Source: Polaribacter irgensii 23-P
GTDB lineage: Bacteria > Bacteroidota > Bacteroidia > Flavobacteriales > Flavobacteriaceae
Assembly: GCF_000153225.1 (NCBI RefSeq)
Contig: NZ_CH724148.1
Location: 140,849-204,848, forward strand
Direction: 5' to 3'
DNA length: 64,000 nt
The notes beneath the pieces were generated by a model. That model worked only from the letters and a program-made list of their open reading frames with translations. It was not told where the DNA came from and searched no databases. Every line of letters begins with the position of its first letter. Position 1 is the stretch's first letter. Made by a program: the position numbers and the translations under genes. Below are positions 9,625 through 19,049 of the stretch, piece after piece.

Positions 9625-10350
9625 TTAATGATCTTCTTCAACAAAATGAATTGTAAACTGCTCTATAATCCTTTTATCTCCCTCAAAGTATTCCAAAAGC
9701 CAGTATGCCCCTTTTTTGTAAAGTATCCCATTTCGATCTTTAACAACAAAAATATTTGGAAGACTGGTGTTTAAAACGTCGAAAATAATTTTTGCATCCG
9801 CATTCAATAATTGATAACCGTTCTCTATAATTTGTGGAGACAAAATAGTTCTTGTATCCTTACTTTCAATACTATCTATGTCCGCATCTTTCGATATTAT
9901 AAGTCGCTCTATTGTTATTTTGGGTTTGTATGTAACAGCCCCCATAGTGCTGTGCAAATTTCTCATCGCTGCCTGGTAACTTTTTTTATAATCCTTTAAT
10001 CTACTTGTACCCTCATTAGAAGTATAAACTACCTGATTAAAACAATCTTTTAATTCGAGATGGATACTCGTTTTAAACAGAGACGCCTCCTTTATAATAT
10101 TTGCAGTTAATGCTTTACATAGATCTGCTCTAAGTTCTAACGGATACTGTTCTGAATCTAAAATTACCGTAAAACCATTTTTCTGTAATAAAAATTGAAG
10201 AAGTGAGCTTGTTTGATATTGATCAATCTCATTAAAAAAATCGAGCTTATTAGGAACGATAATATATTTATAGTTCTCCACTTTACGCTCTTGACCTAAC
10301 GCTGAATAAAAAGAAATTAATACACATAAAAATATAAAGATATTTTTCAT
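9625..10350 (-). CDS. Secreted protein of unknown function
   Basis: A 241-residue protein with a signal peptide (MKNIFIFLCVLISFYSALGQ, cut after about residue 19). The mature part begins ERKVENYKYIIVPNKLDFF and is a predicted mixed alpha/beta domain. It resembles short periplasmic or envelope proteins that flavobacterial genomes list as hypothetical. I do not recognise a catalytic motif. It converges on rarA with a 3-bp gap; the 620 bp upstream are empty. Confidence 0.7.
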   Translation of the reverse strand: MKNIFIFLCVLISFYSALGQERKVENYKYIIVPNKLDFFNEIDQYQTSSLLQFLLQKNGFTVILDSEQYPLELRADLCKALTANIIKEASLFKTSIHLELKDCFNQVVYTSNEGTSRLKDYKKSYQAAMRNLHSTMGAVTYKPKITIERLIISKDADIDSIESKDTRTILSPQIIENGYQLLNADAKIIFDVLNTSLPNIFVVKDRNGILYKKGAYWLLEYFEGDKRIIEQFTIHFVEEDH

Positions 10351-10973
10351 TTTAATTGAAATAAGATGGAAATTGAGTTGTAAAGAAACAATAATGAATA
10401 GACAAATATCTTATAATTTAGTCATATTCTCAATAAGTCTAGAAGAGTTTATATTCTAAGTCTTTAAAGAAGTATCCAATTGAATGCCCACATGCGAATA
10501 CATGCAGCTTAAAATATACTTTCAAAACCAATAGATTCTGCAAAATACTCTCAAGAAAACAAGAGTAAAAGCAGGCTGCTAAACTATGGTTTGAACATCG
10601 CTAACTACTAATTACAAAGAAACCGCTCTACTAAAAGAAAAAATTATTTTAACCGTTTATATCAATATCTCAAAGCTTCTTTTTTCAACGCTCATTCAAT
10701 CAGGATGTTTATTTTACTAGATATCCTAAATTCGAGCAATTTTGACTGTTTTTTGAAAACGATCTATTATAGAGTATGACAGTAATACGTCTCAATACTT
10801 GAGAACCATAATCACACTCATAAGAAGAGCTCCTTAGGGCATTACTTTAGACTTTTACTTTTATACTTTTAGTATACTTCGTAAAAACTACAACAAAGTT
10901 TGGATACCATAATGTCGAACCGAACTTTTAAGAAATTCCGTGTTAGAAAAGTTAAAAAACAGCTAGAATTGAA
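10351..10973. other. 620-bp region without a recognisable gene
   Basis: No supported open frame, RNA or repeat. It looks like non-coding or thoroughly decayed sequence. The promoter for the minus-strand secreted protein should be at its left edge. Confidence 0.45.
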
Positions 10974-11663
10974 TCAGAGATATCGTTTAATTTCTAGTAA
11001 ACTCGTGACAGTGGTAATGCTTTTATCTGTTGGAGTAGCTTCATCAAAAACACAATGAATTGCCTGCATCCCTACTCTTAACGCTCCATGAATATCTGCC
11101 TCTAGACTATCACCAATCATTATCGAATTTTCTTTTGTTGCTTTTGAAACTTTCAGCGCAAAGTTAAAAACGCGGGAATCCGGCTTTTTTACACCCACTG
11201 ATTCAGAAGTAATTATTTGCTCAAAATAAGGATACAATTTAGAATTAATCATTTTTTTACTCTGAATTTCTTCAAATCCATTGGTAATTATATGCAAAGT
11301 ATACTTTTCTTTCAGGTAGTCTAAAAGCTCTATAGCACCCTCAAAAAGGTGGTTGAAACTTGACAAATTATCCATGTATTCTGTCGCTAATTTGTCTATC
11401 ATTGCGTCAGAAACACCATAACTAATCGCATCAAAGGACTTTTTCAACCTTTCATATCGGAGGTCTTCTTTCGAAATTTTTTCATTTCGATATAATTTCC
11501 AATACTTTAGGTTTAGTGGAACGTATACTTTTAAAAAATCATCAATCTCAAGATTGATTTTATTCTCTAAAAATATTTTATTAAAAGTCAATGCAGAATT
11601 CTTTTCAAAATCCCATAAAGTGTGATCCAAGTCAAAAAAAATGTGTTCTATTTTCATTGGCAT
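10974..11663 (-). CDS. YjjG-type HAD hydrolase (pyrimidine nucleotidase family)
   Basis: A 229-residue haloacid-dehalogenase-like phosphatase. HAD motif I is FFDLDHTLWDF near the N-terminus with the two catalytic Asp residues; motif II is LHIITNGF; motif III/IV is the Lys in VGVKKPDSRVF and the acidic pair in MIGDSLEADIHGA. The WDFEKNSA and cap sequence fit the YjjG subfamily, which dephosphorylates non-canonical pyrimidine nucleoside monophosphates. Start is M1 or M3. It lies beside a decayed polysaccharide locus but is itself intact. Confidence 0.88.
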   Translation of the reverse strand: MPMKIEHIFFDLDHTLWDFEKNSALTFNKIFLENKINLEIDDFLKVYVPLNLKYWKLYRNEKISKEDLRYERLKKSFDAISYGVSDAMIDKLATEYMDNLSSFNHLFEGAIELLDYLKEKYTLHIITNGFEEIQSKKMINSKLYPYFEQIITSESVGVKKPDSRVFNFALKVSKATKENSIMIGDSLEADIHGALRVGMQAIHCVFDEATPTDKSITTVTSLLEIKRYL

Positions 11664-11737
11664 AAAAATAGAAATTTTAATACTAAAAAAAGAGTTTCTA
11701 CGTTATATTTGTTTCATTCAGTCCATTAAATATTTCC

Positions 11738-12976
11738 GTGTATAAAATCGCAAAATCTTCCTTTTGTAAAAATATTCTAGTAATGTTTAGAGAAACAGCA
11801 ATCGCACAAATTATTGGAATTATTGGTGCTATTTTTATTGCAAAATTATATGGGGCGGAAGCATACGGACTATTTGGATTTTTATTAGCCTAATTAGTAT
11901 GTGTCTATAATAGCAACTCTGCAATTAAACAAATGTATTGTACTCTCAAAAAGTGAAAAATAAAGTGTGAACTGGTTCAATTTTTTAATGGGATTAACCA
12001 TCGTTTTGAGTTTTTTAATTTTCACTTTATTATTTGTGTTTTCAACTAATTTTTTATGAAAATAAATTAAGCGTAGGCTTTGTAATTCTTTCTTTTTAGG
12101 ATCTTCATTCGTTGGACTTATTGTCCTACATGAAAATTTTTTCGCTTTTAAAAGAATTTTCTAATACTTTCTAATTCGAAAATATTTTAACCATTAGTAA
12201 TATTAGTTGCCAATTTTTACTTTTTCTTTACTTCAATACATTCGGTTTAATCGTTGGTTTTTTAATCTCACAATTTTTAATATTTTTGAAAATAGTAATG
12301 TGCTTTCAAAAATAAACTTTGAAAATATTAATAAAGGGTTAAAACAAAATATTTCAACTGTAAAACATTTACTCCCCTCTAACGTAATCAATAGTTCAAC
12401 TAATAATTTAATGTCCATTTTAATCCTCACGTTTTTTAGAGCTAAAGAAGCTGGTGTCTATTTTTTTAGTCTTAAAATTCTTGGAACCTCATTATCTTTA
12501 ATATCATCTTCTATCGCTAATGTTTTTTCTTAAAAAAATCATCAAAACTTTTAAAAGAGAACAAAACTAAACGCTTCAAATTAACCAAAAAAATTGTTCG
12601 GATTAATTTACTCGTGATTTCAGCCTGTTTAGTGTTGATAATTACCCTTGGCATGAGCATTTAAAAATCTATTTTTTATAATAAATGGACCCACCTAAGG
12701 TCTTATTCATTAATCCTGTCTATCCTTATACTTGCATGGAGTTCTTTTAACCCAATCAGTAATTTAATAGTAATTTTAGATAAAAACAACCAGAGTTTAA
12801 CTTTTAATATTTATCTATTTATTATTAACCTGAGTGCTATTTATTTTGAATATCAATACAATAATATAGCTATTGCAATTTTTATTTTAGCTGTTTTTGG
12901 TGGATTAGGCCTTCTTTTACTACTGCCTTATTTTTTAAATCACTTAAAATTTATCTCACAAAACAATGTTCAATAA
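11738..12976 (+). pseudogene. Polysaccharide flippase (Wzx/MATE-like) pseudogene
   Basis: The first segment from the GTG at 11738 reads NILVMFRETAIAQIIGIIGA then IAKLYGAEAYGLFGF, the classic N-terminus of an O-antigen flippase. The frame breaks at a run of seven T (11879-11885) and hits a stop at 11888. A second open stretch (within 12207-12533) reads LPSNVINSSTNNLMSILILT, then FFRAKEAGVYFFSLKILGTS, again flippase-like. The tail ends KFISQNNVQ at 12976, overlapping the ATG of the next pseudogene. Several stops and frameshifts make it non-functional. The intact protein would have exported lipid-linked glycan units across the inner membrane. Confidence 0.85.
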
Positions 12977-13524
12977 ATTAGATTTTTGGGTTTTTGGGCA
13001 GATTATTAATTGGATGTATCCAGAATATCACCGTCCAAAATATGAAATCCAAAAATAGTATATTTTATTTTTTCACTATTTACTGCCTCAAAAATTATTT
13101 AGGCTAAACCCAAAAGTAAGATGGCCTGCTCATTTTACCTCCAAAGTTATTGCACCAGAAAATATTACAAAGGGTATTTTATGTAACCCAAGCAACAATT
13201 TAAACAATTACATACAAGCAACGAATGGAATAACCTTTGGATCAAATATAAGTTGGAACCAGGAGTTGCTATTATTCCTGCAAACCACAAAAGCAACAAC
13301 TTTAGCAATACAATAAAAGTAAACCTATTACAGTTGGAAATAATGTTTGGATTGGCGCAAACAGTAAAATTTTACCAGAAGTTAACATTGGAAACAATGT
13401 AATTATTGGGGCTAATTCAGTCGTTACCAAAGATATTCCATACAACTCTCTAGCTTTGGGCAACCCGTGTAAAAGGATTAAAGAGAAAGATGCGTACAAA
13501 GAAAATTTTCTGAAATTATTTTAA
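12966..13524 (+). pseudogene. Hexapeptide-repeat acetyltransferase pseudogene
   Basis: Starting at the ATG overlapping the flippase end, the frame reads MFNKLDFWVFGQIINWMYPE and then meets a stop near 13056. It continues as KVRWPAHFTSKVIAPENI. After a frameshift around 13260-13290 it becomes [20 protein letters not shown] and [20 protein letters not shown], then [12 protein letters not shown], ending LKLF at 13524. The left-handed beta-helix hexapeptides and the V-x-G-NP-x-K ending are diagnostic of sugar O-acetyltransferases. It was translationally coupled to the flippase. Confidence 0.87.
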
Positions 13525-13631
13525 TAAAAAAGTAGCTAAAAAGTTCAAAGGTTTTTTAAAATCTTAATATCTAAATTGGACTAATTTTATTTTCTTTTTA
13601 ATTTGTATTTTCCAAGCATTCTTTTTAAAAT

Positions 13632-14611
13632 TTAATAAACTAGCTCACCTTTAATAATAACTTCAGCCGAATAAACAGTGTTGTATTTCATTTGAATTCT
13701 TGGAAAGCTTGAGCAATTTTCTTCATCTTTTAAACCACAAGTGCCGAAAGTTACAATTCCTTATGAATTCATAATTTAGAAAAACTCTTTCGTTACTCCT
13801 TTATCTAAAAAAGGAAATGCAAAATAATTATTTTCTAAATTAAATTGACTTTTTATTTCCTCAATACTTTCTATCGTTTCAATTAATTGATTTTTTGAAC
13901 TTATTTAAGAATACCTTAGATGCGTTTTACTGTGTGCACCGAAATAAAAACCCTGTTATATTAACTCTAAAATTTGGCTTTTATTTAAATAAGATTTTTG
14001 GGTTTTAAAAATTAGAAAATATAACTCCTAAAATTAACTCTAAATCATTCAAAGCACGCACATTTTATATAGATACTTCTTAAAAAAAAATACAAACTTT
14101 TTTTGTATTCTAAGCATCTAGTTTAAATAAATCTTTGATAGCTTTTTTTTGTCTTTTGAAATGTTTTTTTGTTGAAGAGCATTAATAAATTGACTTTATA
14201 TCTATAAAACAAATCTTTCTTCTCAATAAAGCTAGCATTTAAAAAATTAATTGCAAATACTTTTTCTTCTCTTAAAATAGGTGCAAGTACCTTATAAAAA
14301 TTTGACCAACCATCGTCAAAAGAAAGAAAGAAAGAAAGAAAGAAAGAACCCAAAATTATTTGTTTTGTTTTTTTTCTGATTTTAAGTCATTAATTGACAA
14401 AGAGGTAAATGTCTTTTTAAAAACTTAATATCTTCTATCAATTCCTCTTATGTTTTTGATCGATAAATGTTGTTTATTAAATTATTTTCGCGGCCTTCAA
14501 CAAAATGATAAAAGGGAAATATTACTTTTTTTTTGCTAGTTTCATAAAGGAACCGACAGGAATTGGTTTATATAAAAACGCTGTTTTAAAGAAAAATTCT
14601 TTTAATCGCAT
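13632..14611 (-). pseudogene. NodB-type polysaccharide deacetylase pseudogene
   Basis: Read from an ATG at 14611 the protein starts MRLKEFFFKTAFLYKPIPVG and soon hits a stop. Further on it reads LSFDDGWSNFYKVLAPILRE (motif 1, the catalytic and metal Asp pair), later GAHSKTHLRYS-like (motif 2, metal His residues) and FAFPFLDKGVTKEFF-like, then FGTCGLKDEENCSSFPR near the C-terminus, ending ELVY at 13632. Stops and shifts occur in at least four places. The first catalytic motif is directly preceded by an AAAG tetranucleotide tract. The start overlaps the end of the FemAB-like pseudogene, so both belonged to one operon led by the intact gene at 15469-16773. Confidence 0.87.
14319..14348. repeat. 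AAAG tetranucleotide tract (about 7 units)
   Basis: Seven tandem AAAG units plus AA inside the deacetylase pseudogene. On the coding (minus) strand they translate as repeating FLSF just before LSFDDG. Four-base units change reading frame with each unit gained or lost, as in contingency loci. Confidence 0.9.
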
Positions 14612-15467
14612 TTGATTTATAATTTATATAATGAATTAATTTACTACCAAAACTTTTATAAAAACTAGCAATGCTTGGCACTGTAGAACCCTTAAAATCT
14701 AAAACTGTGTTTGTATTTGCATACTCTCTTGTAACGGAATCTAATAAAAAAGTAGTAGCTCCGTATTTTTCACCTTCTTTAGATGAAGCTCCAAATAAAT
14801 AATAAATTCTATAATTATACTTTAAAAAAAATCAACGCACATCGTTTTATCTTCAACAAAAATATTTCTTACAAAACCTAATTTATTTTGTTCGCAATAT
14901 TCCATGATCGTATTTTTTTTATGGAAGTAGTTTTTTCGGCATTTTAAGAGAATCAAAAACGTTTTTTTAAAGATTTATAAGAGCTTCTATATTATTAAAA
15001 TCTCTAAAAGATAAATTTACTTCAGATGCTTTTCTTAAACTCTTTTTTCTGTCTTTTCTGTAGTTTTTATAAATTTATACATATTCTTTATTTAAATCTA
15101 AAATAAAATTCTGCTTTCTAGAAATAGAAGAATTCATTGCTTTAAAACTAAAATTTACGTTGAAAAAAATAATACTTTTTGGCGTTTTCTTTAAGAATTT
15201 TTTGATTAAAAAGTCATCAATTTTTATGGCTACATAAATTGAAGTCTGCTGACAGAAATAAGACCGCTAACTATATTTAAATCTGTATTTAATATTGTAA
15301 AAAATGAACATTACTGCCTAATAATCATTCAAAACCAAAACATCCCAATTGTCTGTAACAATGTCTAAATACCAAGAATGTCCATAAACCTTAAGGTGTT
15401 TGGAATTCTTAACACAAGCGTTATACTTTACAACATTTAAATCTTTTCTTTTAATTTAGTCGATCAT
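14586..15467 (-). pseudogene. FemAB/GNAT-like acyltransferase pseudogene
   Basis: An ATG at 15467, one base after the upstream gene's stop, reads M-I-D-stop then IKRKDLNVVKYNACVKNSKH and GHSWYLDIVTDNWDVLVLND. Downstream pieces include RKDRKKSLRKASEVNLSFRD and, after more breaks, YYLFGASSKEGEKYGATTFL then DSVTREYANTNTVLDFKGST. The order and motifs match the GNAT-fold (FemAB-like) proteins found in flavobacterial polysaccharide loci. It ends at a stop (14586) inside the deacetylase start. The premature stop at codon 4 and several frameshifts show it is dead. Confidence 0.85.
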
Positions 15468-15468
15468 T

Positions 15469-16773
15469 CTAAGATGAAGCAATTTTTATCATCGATTCAT
15501 ACAAGCGTTTCCAACCTTTCCAGCGCAAATGGTTGCTTAAGCTCTCATTGTGAAACAAGGTAATAAAAGTACCATTTACCGCTTTCACTTCGTTTCTTAA
15601 GTCTCTAATTTTACCTAAAGATTGTTTTGGAGTGTTTTTTAAATAATCATTTAGCGTGGTATCCATTAAAGCAAAAGGAAATATCTTTAGCGGAGTTTGA
15701 ATTTCAAAATCCAAATCATAAAAATAAAAAGGAGTACAAGTACTGGCTCTGAAACCAACGTGGCTTGCATACCCCATGGAGTGGTCTTCAAGAATCTCTA
15801 AATCGATTAATTGCTGATAAGTTTCTGGCAAGCTAAAACGTAAGTAATGCTGTCTAGATTTGGTTACTGGCGTATTCGTAATGCTTTCTAATCGTTCTTT
15901 TTCCTTCTTTAAAAGCGCGCCATTCTGCATTGCAAAATAAGAGGGATGCAAACCTACATCTGCATAATCTACCAGTTCCTTAATAAGCAATCTATATTTA
16001 TTTTTCGAAGCAGAAACATTGGTGTCAAATGTCGTATAATCACCAACAGAGCAGAAGAATATAGTTTGGATCTCCGCCATGTTTTTAACACGCAATATCC
16101 GCTGAAAAGTATCAAAAGGGTCTTTTTTAATGTTTAAGATAACCGTGAAACGATACCAAACATCTAGAAGGCGTATCCGAATTAAATCATTTACAAACCC
16201 TCCCAATGTTCTGATGAAATTCTTGTGCTTGTAAGCGAATGCATTGTCAATATCTATGGTAGATATATATTTGTAAGTCCTTTTGTTGTAGGTAAAGTCT
16301 GGAAATTTTTCTTTCAAACGCCCTAAAAGCTTAAATGCCCAAATATCAATTACCGGTTTTTCTAAAAATCCGTTCTTGAATGCCAAACTTTCTGAAGCGG
16401 TGTATCGTCCATGTGCATCTTTAACATGTGGTAAATATTCTTCATAACGTGAAATTAAATAAAAGCTTGCTGCAAAAATATCATACGGTACGGTCGCTTG
16501 ACTTCCTGTTGCAAAAAAACAGGGAACATCTTCCCAACTTTGAATATTAATATCCAAAAAATTTACACCCTGCTCAAATAATAAATCGTTGCTTTTTATA
16601 AAAAACTCATTGCCCAAAGGACTTTTTGTATAGCTTAATTTTGGTCCATTGTGTGCCACAAACTCCGCTACTTTTGATGTAAATCCGACAGGAATCAAAA
16701 GTGTTCTAGTAAGTATGTGTTTAAATATATACCGTATTCGAGGTGTAATTTTATGTGTATAAACTAAAATCAT
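15469..16773 (-). CDS. Polysaccharide-deacetylase-family protein (DUF7033-like N-terminus)
   Basis: A 434-residue cytoplasmic protein and the only intact member of this polysaccharide locus. The N-terminal part (about 1-130) with VYTHKITPRIRYIFKHIL and PYDIFAASFYLISRYEEYLP matches the domain that precedes NodB-like domains in Bacteroidota. The second part has a NodB-like core: STIDIDNAFAYKHK (Asp pair), DVGLHPSYFAM (metal His) and GFRASTCTPF, HNESLSNHLRW at the end. It probably deacetylates a cell-surface or precursor glycan; the substrate is unknown. With its operon partners broken, its role may now be marginal or independent. Confidence 0.8.
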   Translation of the reverse strand: MILVYTHKITPRIRYIFKHILTRTLLIPVGFTSKVAEFVAHNGPKLSYTKSPLGNEFFIKSNDLLFEQGVNFLDINIQSWEDVPCFFATGSQATVPYDIFAASFYLISRYEEYLPHVKDAHGRYTASESLAFKNGFLEKPVIDIWAFKLLGRLKEKFPDFTYNKRTYKYISTIDIDNAFAYKHKNFIRTLGGFVNDLIRIRLLDVWYRFTVILNIKKDPFDTFQRILRVKNMAEIQTIFFCSVGDYTTFDTNVSASKNKYRLLIKELVDYADVGLHPSYFAMQNGALLKKEKERLESITNTPVTKSRQHYLRFSLPETYQQLIDLEILEDHSMGYASHVGFRASTCTPFYFYDLDFEIQTPLKIFPFALMDTTLNDYLKNTPKQSLGKIRDLRNEVKAVNGTFITLFHNESLSNHLRWKGWKRLYESMIKIASS

Positions 16774-16865
16774 GTTTTTAATATTCAGTATTTCATAATC
16801 AAATGTAATCGCAAAAATGTTGGGAAACGCTTTTCTTACGAATTACTAATTTCAGGCACTAGTTT

Positions 16866-17552
16866 TTACAACAATCCTTCGTCCGCAAAGCTAAAATAAG
16901 CTTTTTCCGTAATTATTAAATGATCTAAAAGTTTAATATCTAAAGTAATTCCTGCTTCTTTAATTTTTAAAGTCAACTGCTTATCGGCTGCACTTGGCTG
17001 CAATTTACCTGAGGGATGGTTGTGACATACGATAATGCCCACAGACGCCAATTCTAAAGCTCTTTTAAAAACCAATCGCACATCTACCAAAGTTGCTGTT
17101 AATCCACCTTTACTAATTTGTCCCTTTGCAACTACCTTATTCGAATTATTAAGATAAATCACCCAAAATTCTTCATGTTCAAGATGACCAATAATGGATT
17201 GCATGGTATTTGCAACATCAGCACTACCTGTAATCTTTGGCCTTTCTAAAGCAATTTCTAACTGCTTTCTTTTTCCTAATTCTAAAGCGGTAATAATACT
17301 AATCGCTTTTGCCAATCCAATACCTTTAAAGGCTGTTAGTTTTTCTACCGATAATTTAGCAAGTGCATTTAAATTACCGTTTACTGTCTTTAAAATCCTT
17401 TTAGACAAAGCTACTGCAGTTTCCTCTCGATTTCCAGAGCCAATTAATATCGCGATAAGTTCAGCATCCGAAAGTGCATTTCTTCCTTTTGCTACTAACT
17501 TTTCTCTCGGTCTGTCGTCTAAAGCCCAAGACTTAATTGTCAACTTTTCCAT
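16866..17552 (-). CDS. radC: RadC-family JAMM protein
   Basis: A 228-residue protein, normal for RadC. The N-terminal helix-hairpin-helix-like part (about 1-100) has KSWALDDRPREKL and KGIGLAKAISI. The C-terminal JAMM/MPN+ domain shows the metal site HNHPSG (His177, His179) followed by S-x-x-D (Ser187, Asp190). RadC was once tied to DNA repair but its true activity remains uncertain. Upstream on this strand is a near-consensus box TACATTTA. It diverges from trkA. Confidence 0.93.
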   Translation of the reverse strand: MEKLTIKSWALDDRPREKLVAKGRNALSDAELIAILIGSGNREETAVALSKRILKTVNGNLNALAKLSVEKLTAFKGIGLAKAISIITALELGKRKQLEIALERPKITGSADVANTMQSIIGHLEHEEFWVIYLNNSNKVVAKGQISKGGLTATLVDVRLVFKRALELASVGIIVCHNHPSGKLQPSAADKQLTLKIKEAGITLDIKLLDHLIITEKAYFSFADEGLL

Positions 17553-17666
17553 GACTGTTTTTTATAAATGTACAAAACAGCCTGCAAGTAACAAGATGCT
17601 CCAGTTTAGAAAAGACCGAAAGTTAAAGGAAACATCAATTTTTAAAAATTAGTTTGCAGACTTTCG

Positions 17667-17674
17667 TATCTTTG
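17667..17674 (+). promoter_or_regulatory. -7 promoter box (TATCTTTG) for trkA
   Basis: A TAnnTTTG match 27 nt upstream of the chosen trkA ATG at 17702. It lies inside the longer open frame, which supports rejecting the upstream start codon. Confidence 0.65.
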
Positions 17675-17701
17675 TCGCTTATATTCTATCTATTTTTACA
17701 C

Positions 17702-19048
17702 ATGAAGATTATTATAGCAGGTGCAGGAGATGTTGGCTTTCATTTAGCAAAACTACTTTCGTATGAATCTCAAGACACCTATATTATAGATTTTGATGGC
17801 GAAAAATTAAACTACCTCAATAGCCATCTAGATGTAATCACCAAAAAAGGAGATGCCACTTCGATAAAGCTATTAAAAGAGATTGGTATTGATTCTGCGG
17901 ACTTATTAATTGCGGTTACTGAAAGCCAAAACACCAACTTTACAATTGCTGTTATTGGCAAAGCACTAGGTGTAAAAAAAACCATTGCTAGAATAGACAA
18001 TCCTGAGTTTTTAAATGACTGCGAAGTAGATTTTAAACAGTTTGGTTTGGACTTTATGATCTCTCCACAAGAATTAGCAGCAAGTGAAATAAAAATGCTG
18101 TTAAATCAATCCTCTTTTAACGATACAGTAGAATTTGAAAAAGGATTGTTCAACGTGATGGGAACTTCACTTAGCTACAAATCTCCTTTAGTAAATTTGA
18201 CGGTGAAGGAAGCAAAACAAAAATTTAGTGCTATCGATTTTATCACCATTGCTATAAAAAGAGAGAACATTTCTCAAACTATTATTCCAAGGGGAGACAC
18301 TACCTATCAAGTAAATGACCAAGTTTATTTTTCTGTTCCTAGCTACAACATGAAAGACTTGTACCCTATTATCGGAAAGAAAAAATTTGACATAAAAAAT
18401 GTAATTATTCTTGGTGGAAGTAGTATCGGAGAAAAGACAGCACGAAATTTGTGCCAGGAGGGCTTTAAAATTAAATTGATAGAAAAAAATAAAGAGAAAG
18501 CAGAAAATCTTGCAGAAGAATTAGAGAACGTATTGGTAATTAACGGTGATGGTACTGATTTAGAATTACTAGAAGAAGAAAATATCAGAGAAACGGATGC
18601 ATTTATTGCAGTAACTAATAATTCTGAAACAAATATTATGTCTTGCTTGGTTGCAAAATCTAAAGGAGTTAAAAAAACGATTGCTTTGGTAGAAAATATG
18701 GATTATATTGATATTTCTCAAACTATTGGAATTGAATCTCTAATTAACAAGAAACTAATTGCCGCAAGTAATATTTTAAGGCATATTAGAAAGGGTGAAA
18801 TTCTAGCACTTGCAAATTTACACAATATAGATGCAGAAGTTTTCGAGTTTGAAGTACAGCCAAATGCCAAAGTAACAGAAAAACCAATTAAAGACTTAAA
18901 CTTTCCGAGAGAAGCCGTTTTCGGCGGTATTATTAGGGATGGAAAACCATACATGTCTTTTGGCGAAATGCAAATACAAAGTGGAGATAAAGTAATTGTA
19001 TTTTGTTTGCCGGAAGCGATCAACACTGTAGAAAGTCTGTTTAGATAA
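17702..19048 (+). CDS. trkA: Trk potassium-uptake regulatory protein TrkA
   Basis: A peripheral NAD-binding subunit that gates the TrkH potassium channel. The ATG at 17702 (MKIIIAGAGDVGFHLAKLLS) is chosen because it directly begins the first Rossmann fold (G-A-G-D-V-G) and follows a promoter box. About 448 residues hold two repeats of RCK-N plus RCK-C: the second Rossmann fold begins VIILGGSSIGEKTARNL near residue 235. This is the normal two-repeat form. It is followed one base later by trkH, so both subunits are co-expressed. Confidence 0.95.
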   Translation: MKIIIAGAGDVGFHLAKLLSYESQDTYIIDFDGEKLNYLNSHLDVITKKGDATSIKLLKEIGIDSADLLIAVTESQNTNFTIAVIGKALGVKKTIARIDNPEFLNDCEVDFKQFGLDFMISPQELAASEIKMLLNQSSFNDTVEFEKGLFNVMGTSLSYKSPLVNLTVKEAKQKFSAIDFITIAIKRENISQTIIPRGDTTYQVNDQVYFSVPSYNMKDLYPIIGKKKFDIKNVIILGGSSIGEKTARNLCQEGFKIKLIEKNKEKAENLAEELENVLVINGDGTDLELLEEENIRETDAFIAVTNNSETNIMSCLVAKSKGVKKTIALVENMDYIDISQTIGIESLINKKLIAASNILRHIRKGEILALANLHNIDAEVFEFEVQPNAKVTEKPIKDLNFPREAVFGGIIRDGKPYMSFGEMQIQSGDKVIVFCLPEAINTVESLFR

Positions 19049-19049
19049 A

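Noticed and set aside
12207..12533. Independent 108-residue protein
   Set aside because: Its sequence is the middle of the flippase pseudogene in one of its frames.
14123..14353. Independent 76-residue protein
   Set aside because: It is the first NodB motif of the deacetylase pseudogene extended by the AAAG tract.
17654..17701. Extended N-terminus of TrkA
   Set aside because: It would place the -7 promoter box inside the coding region and add a hydrophobic lead not found in TrkA.
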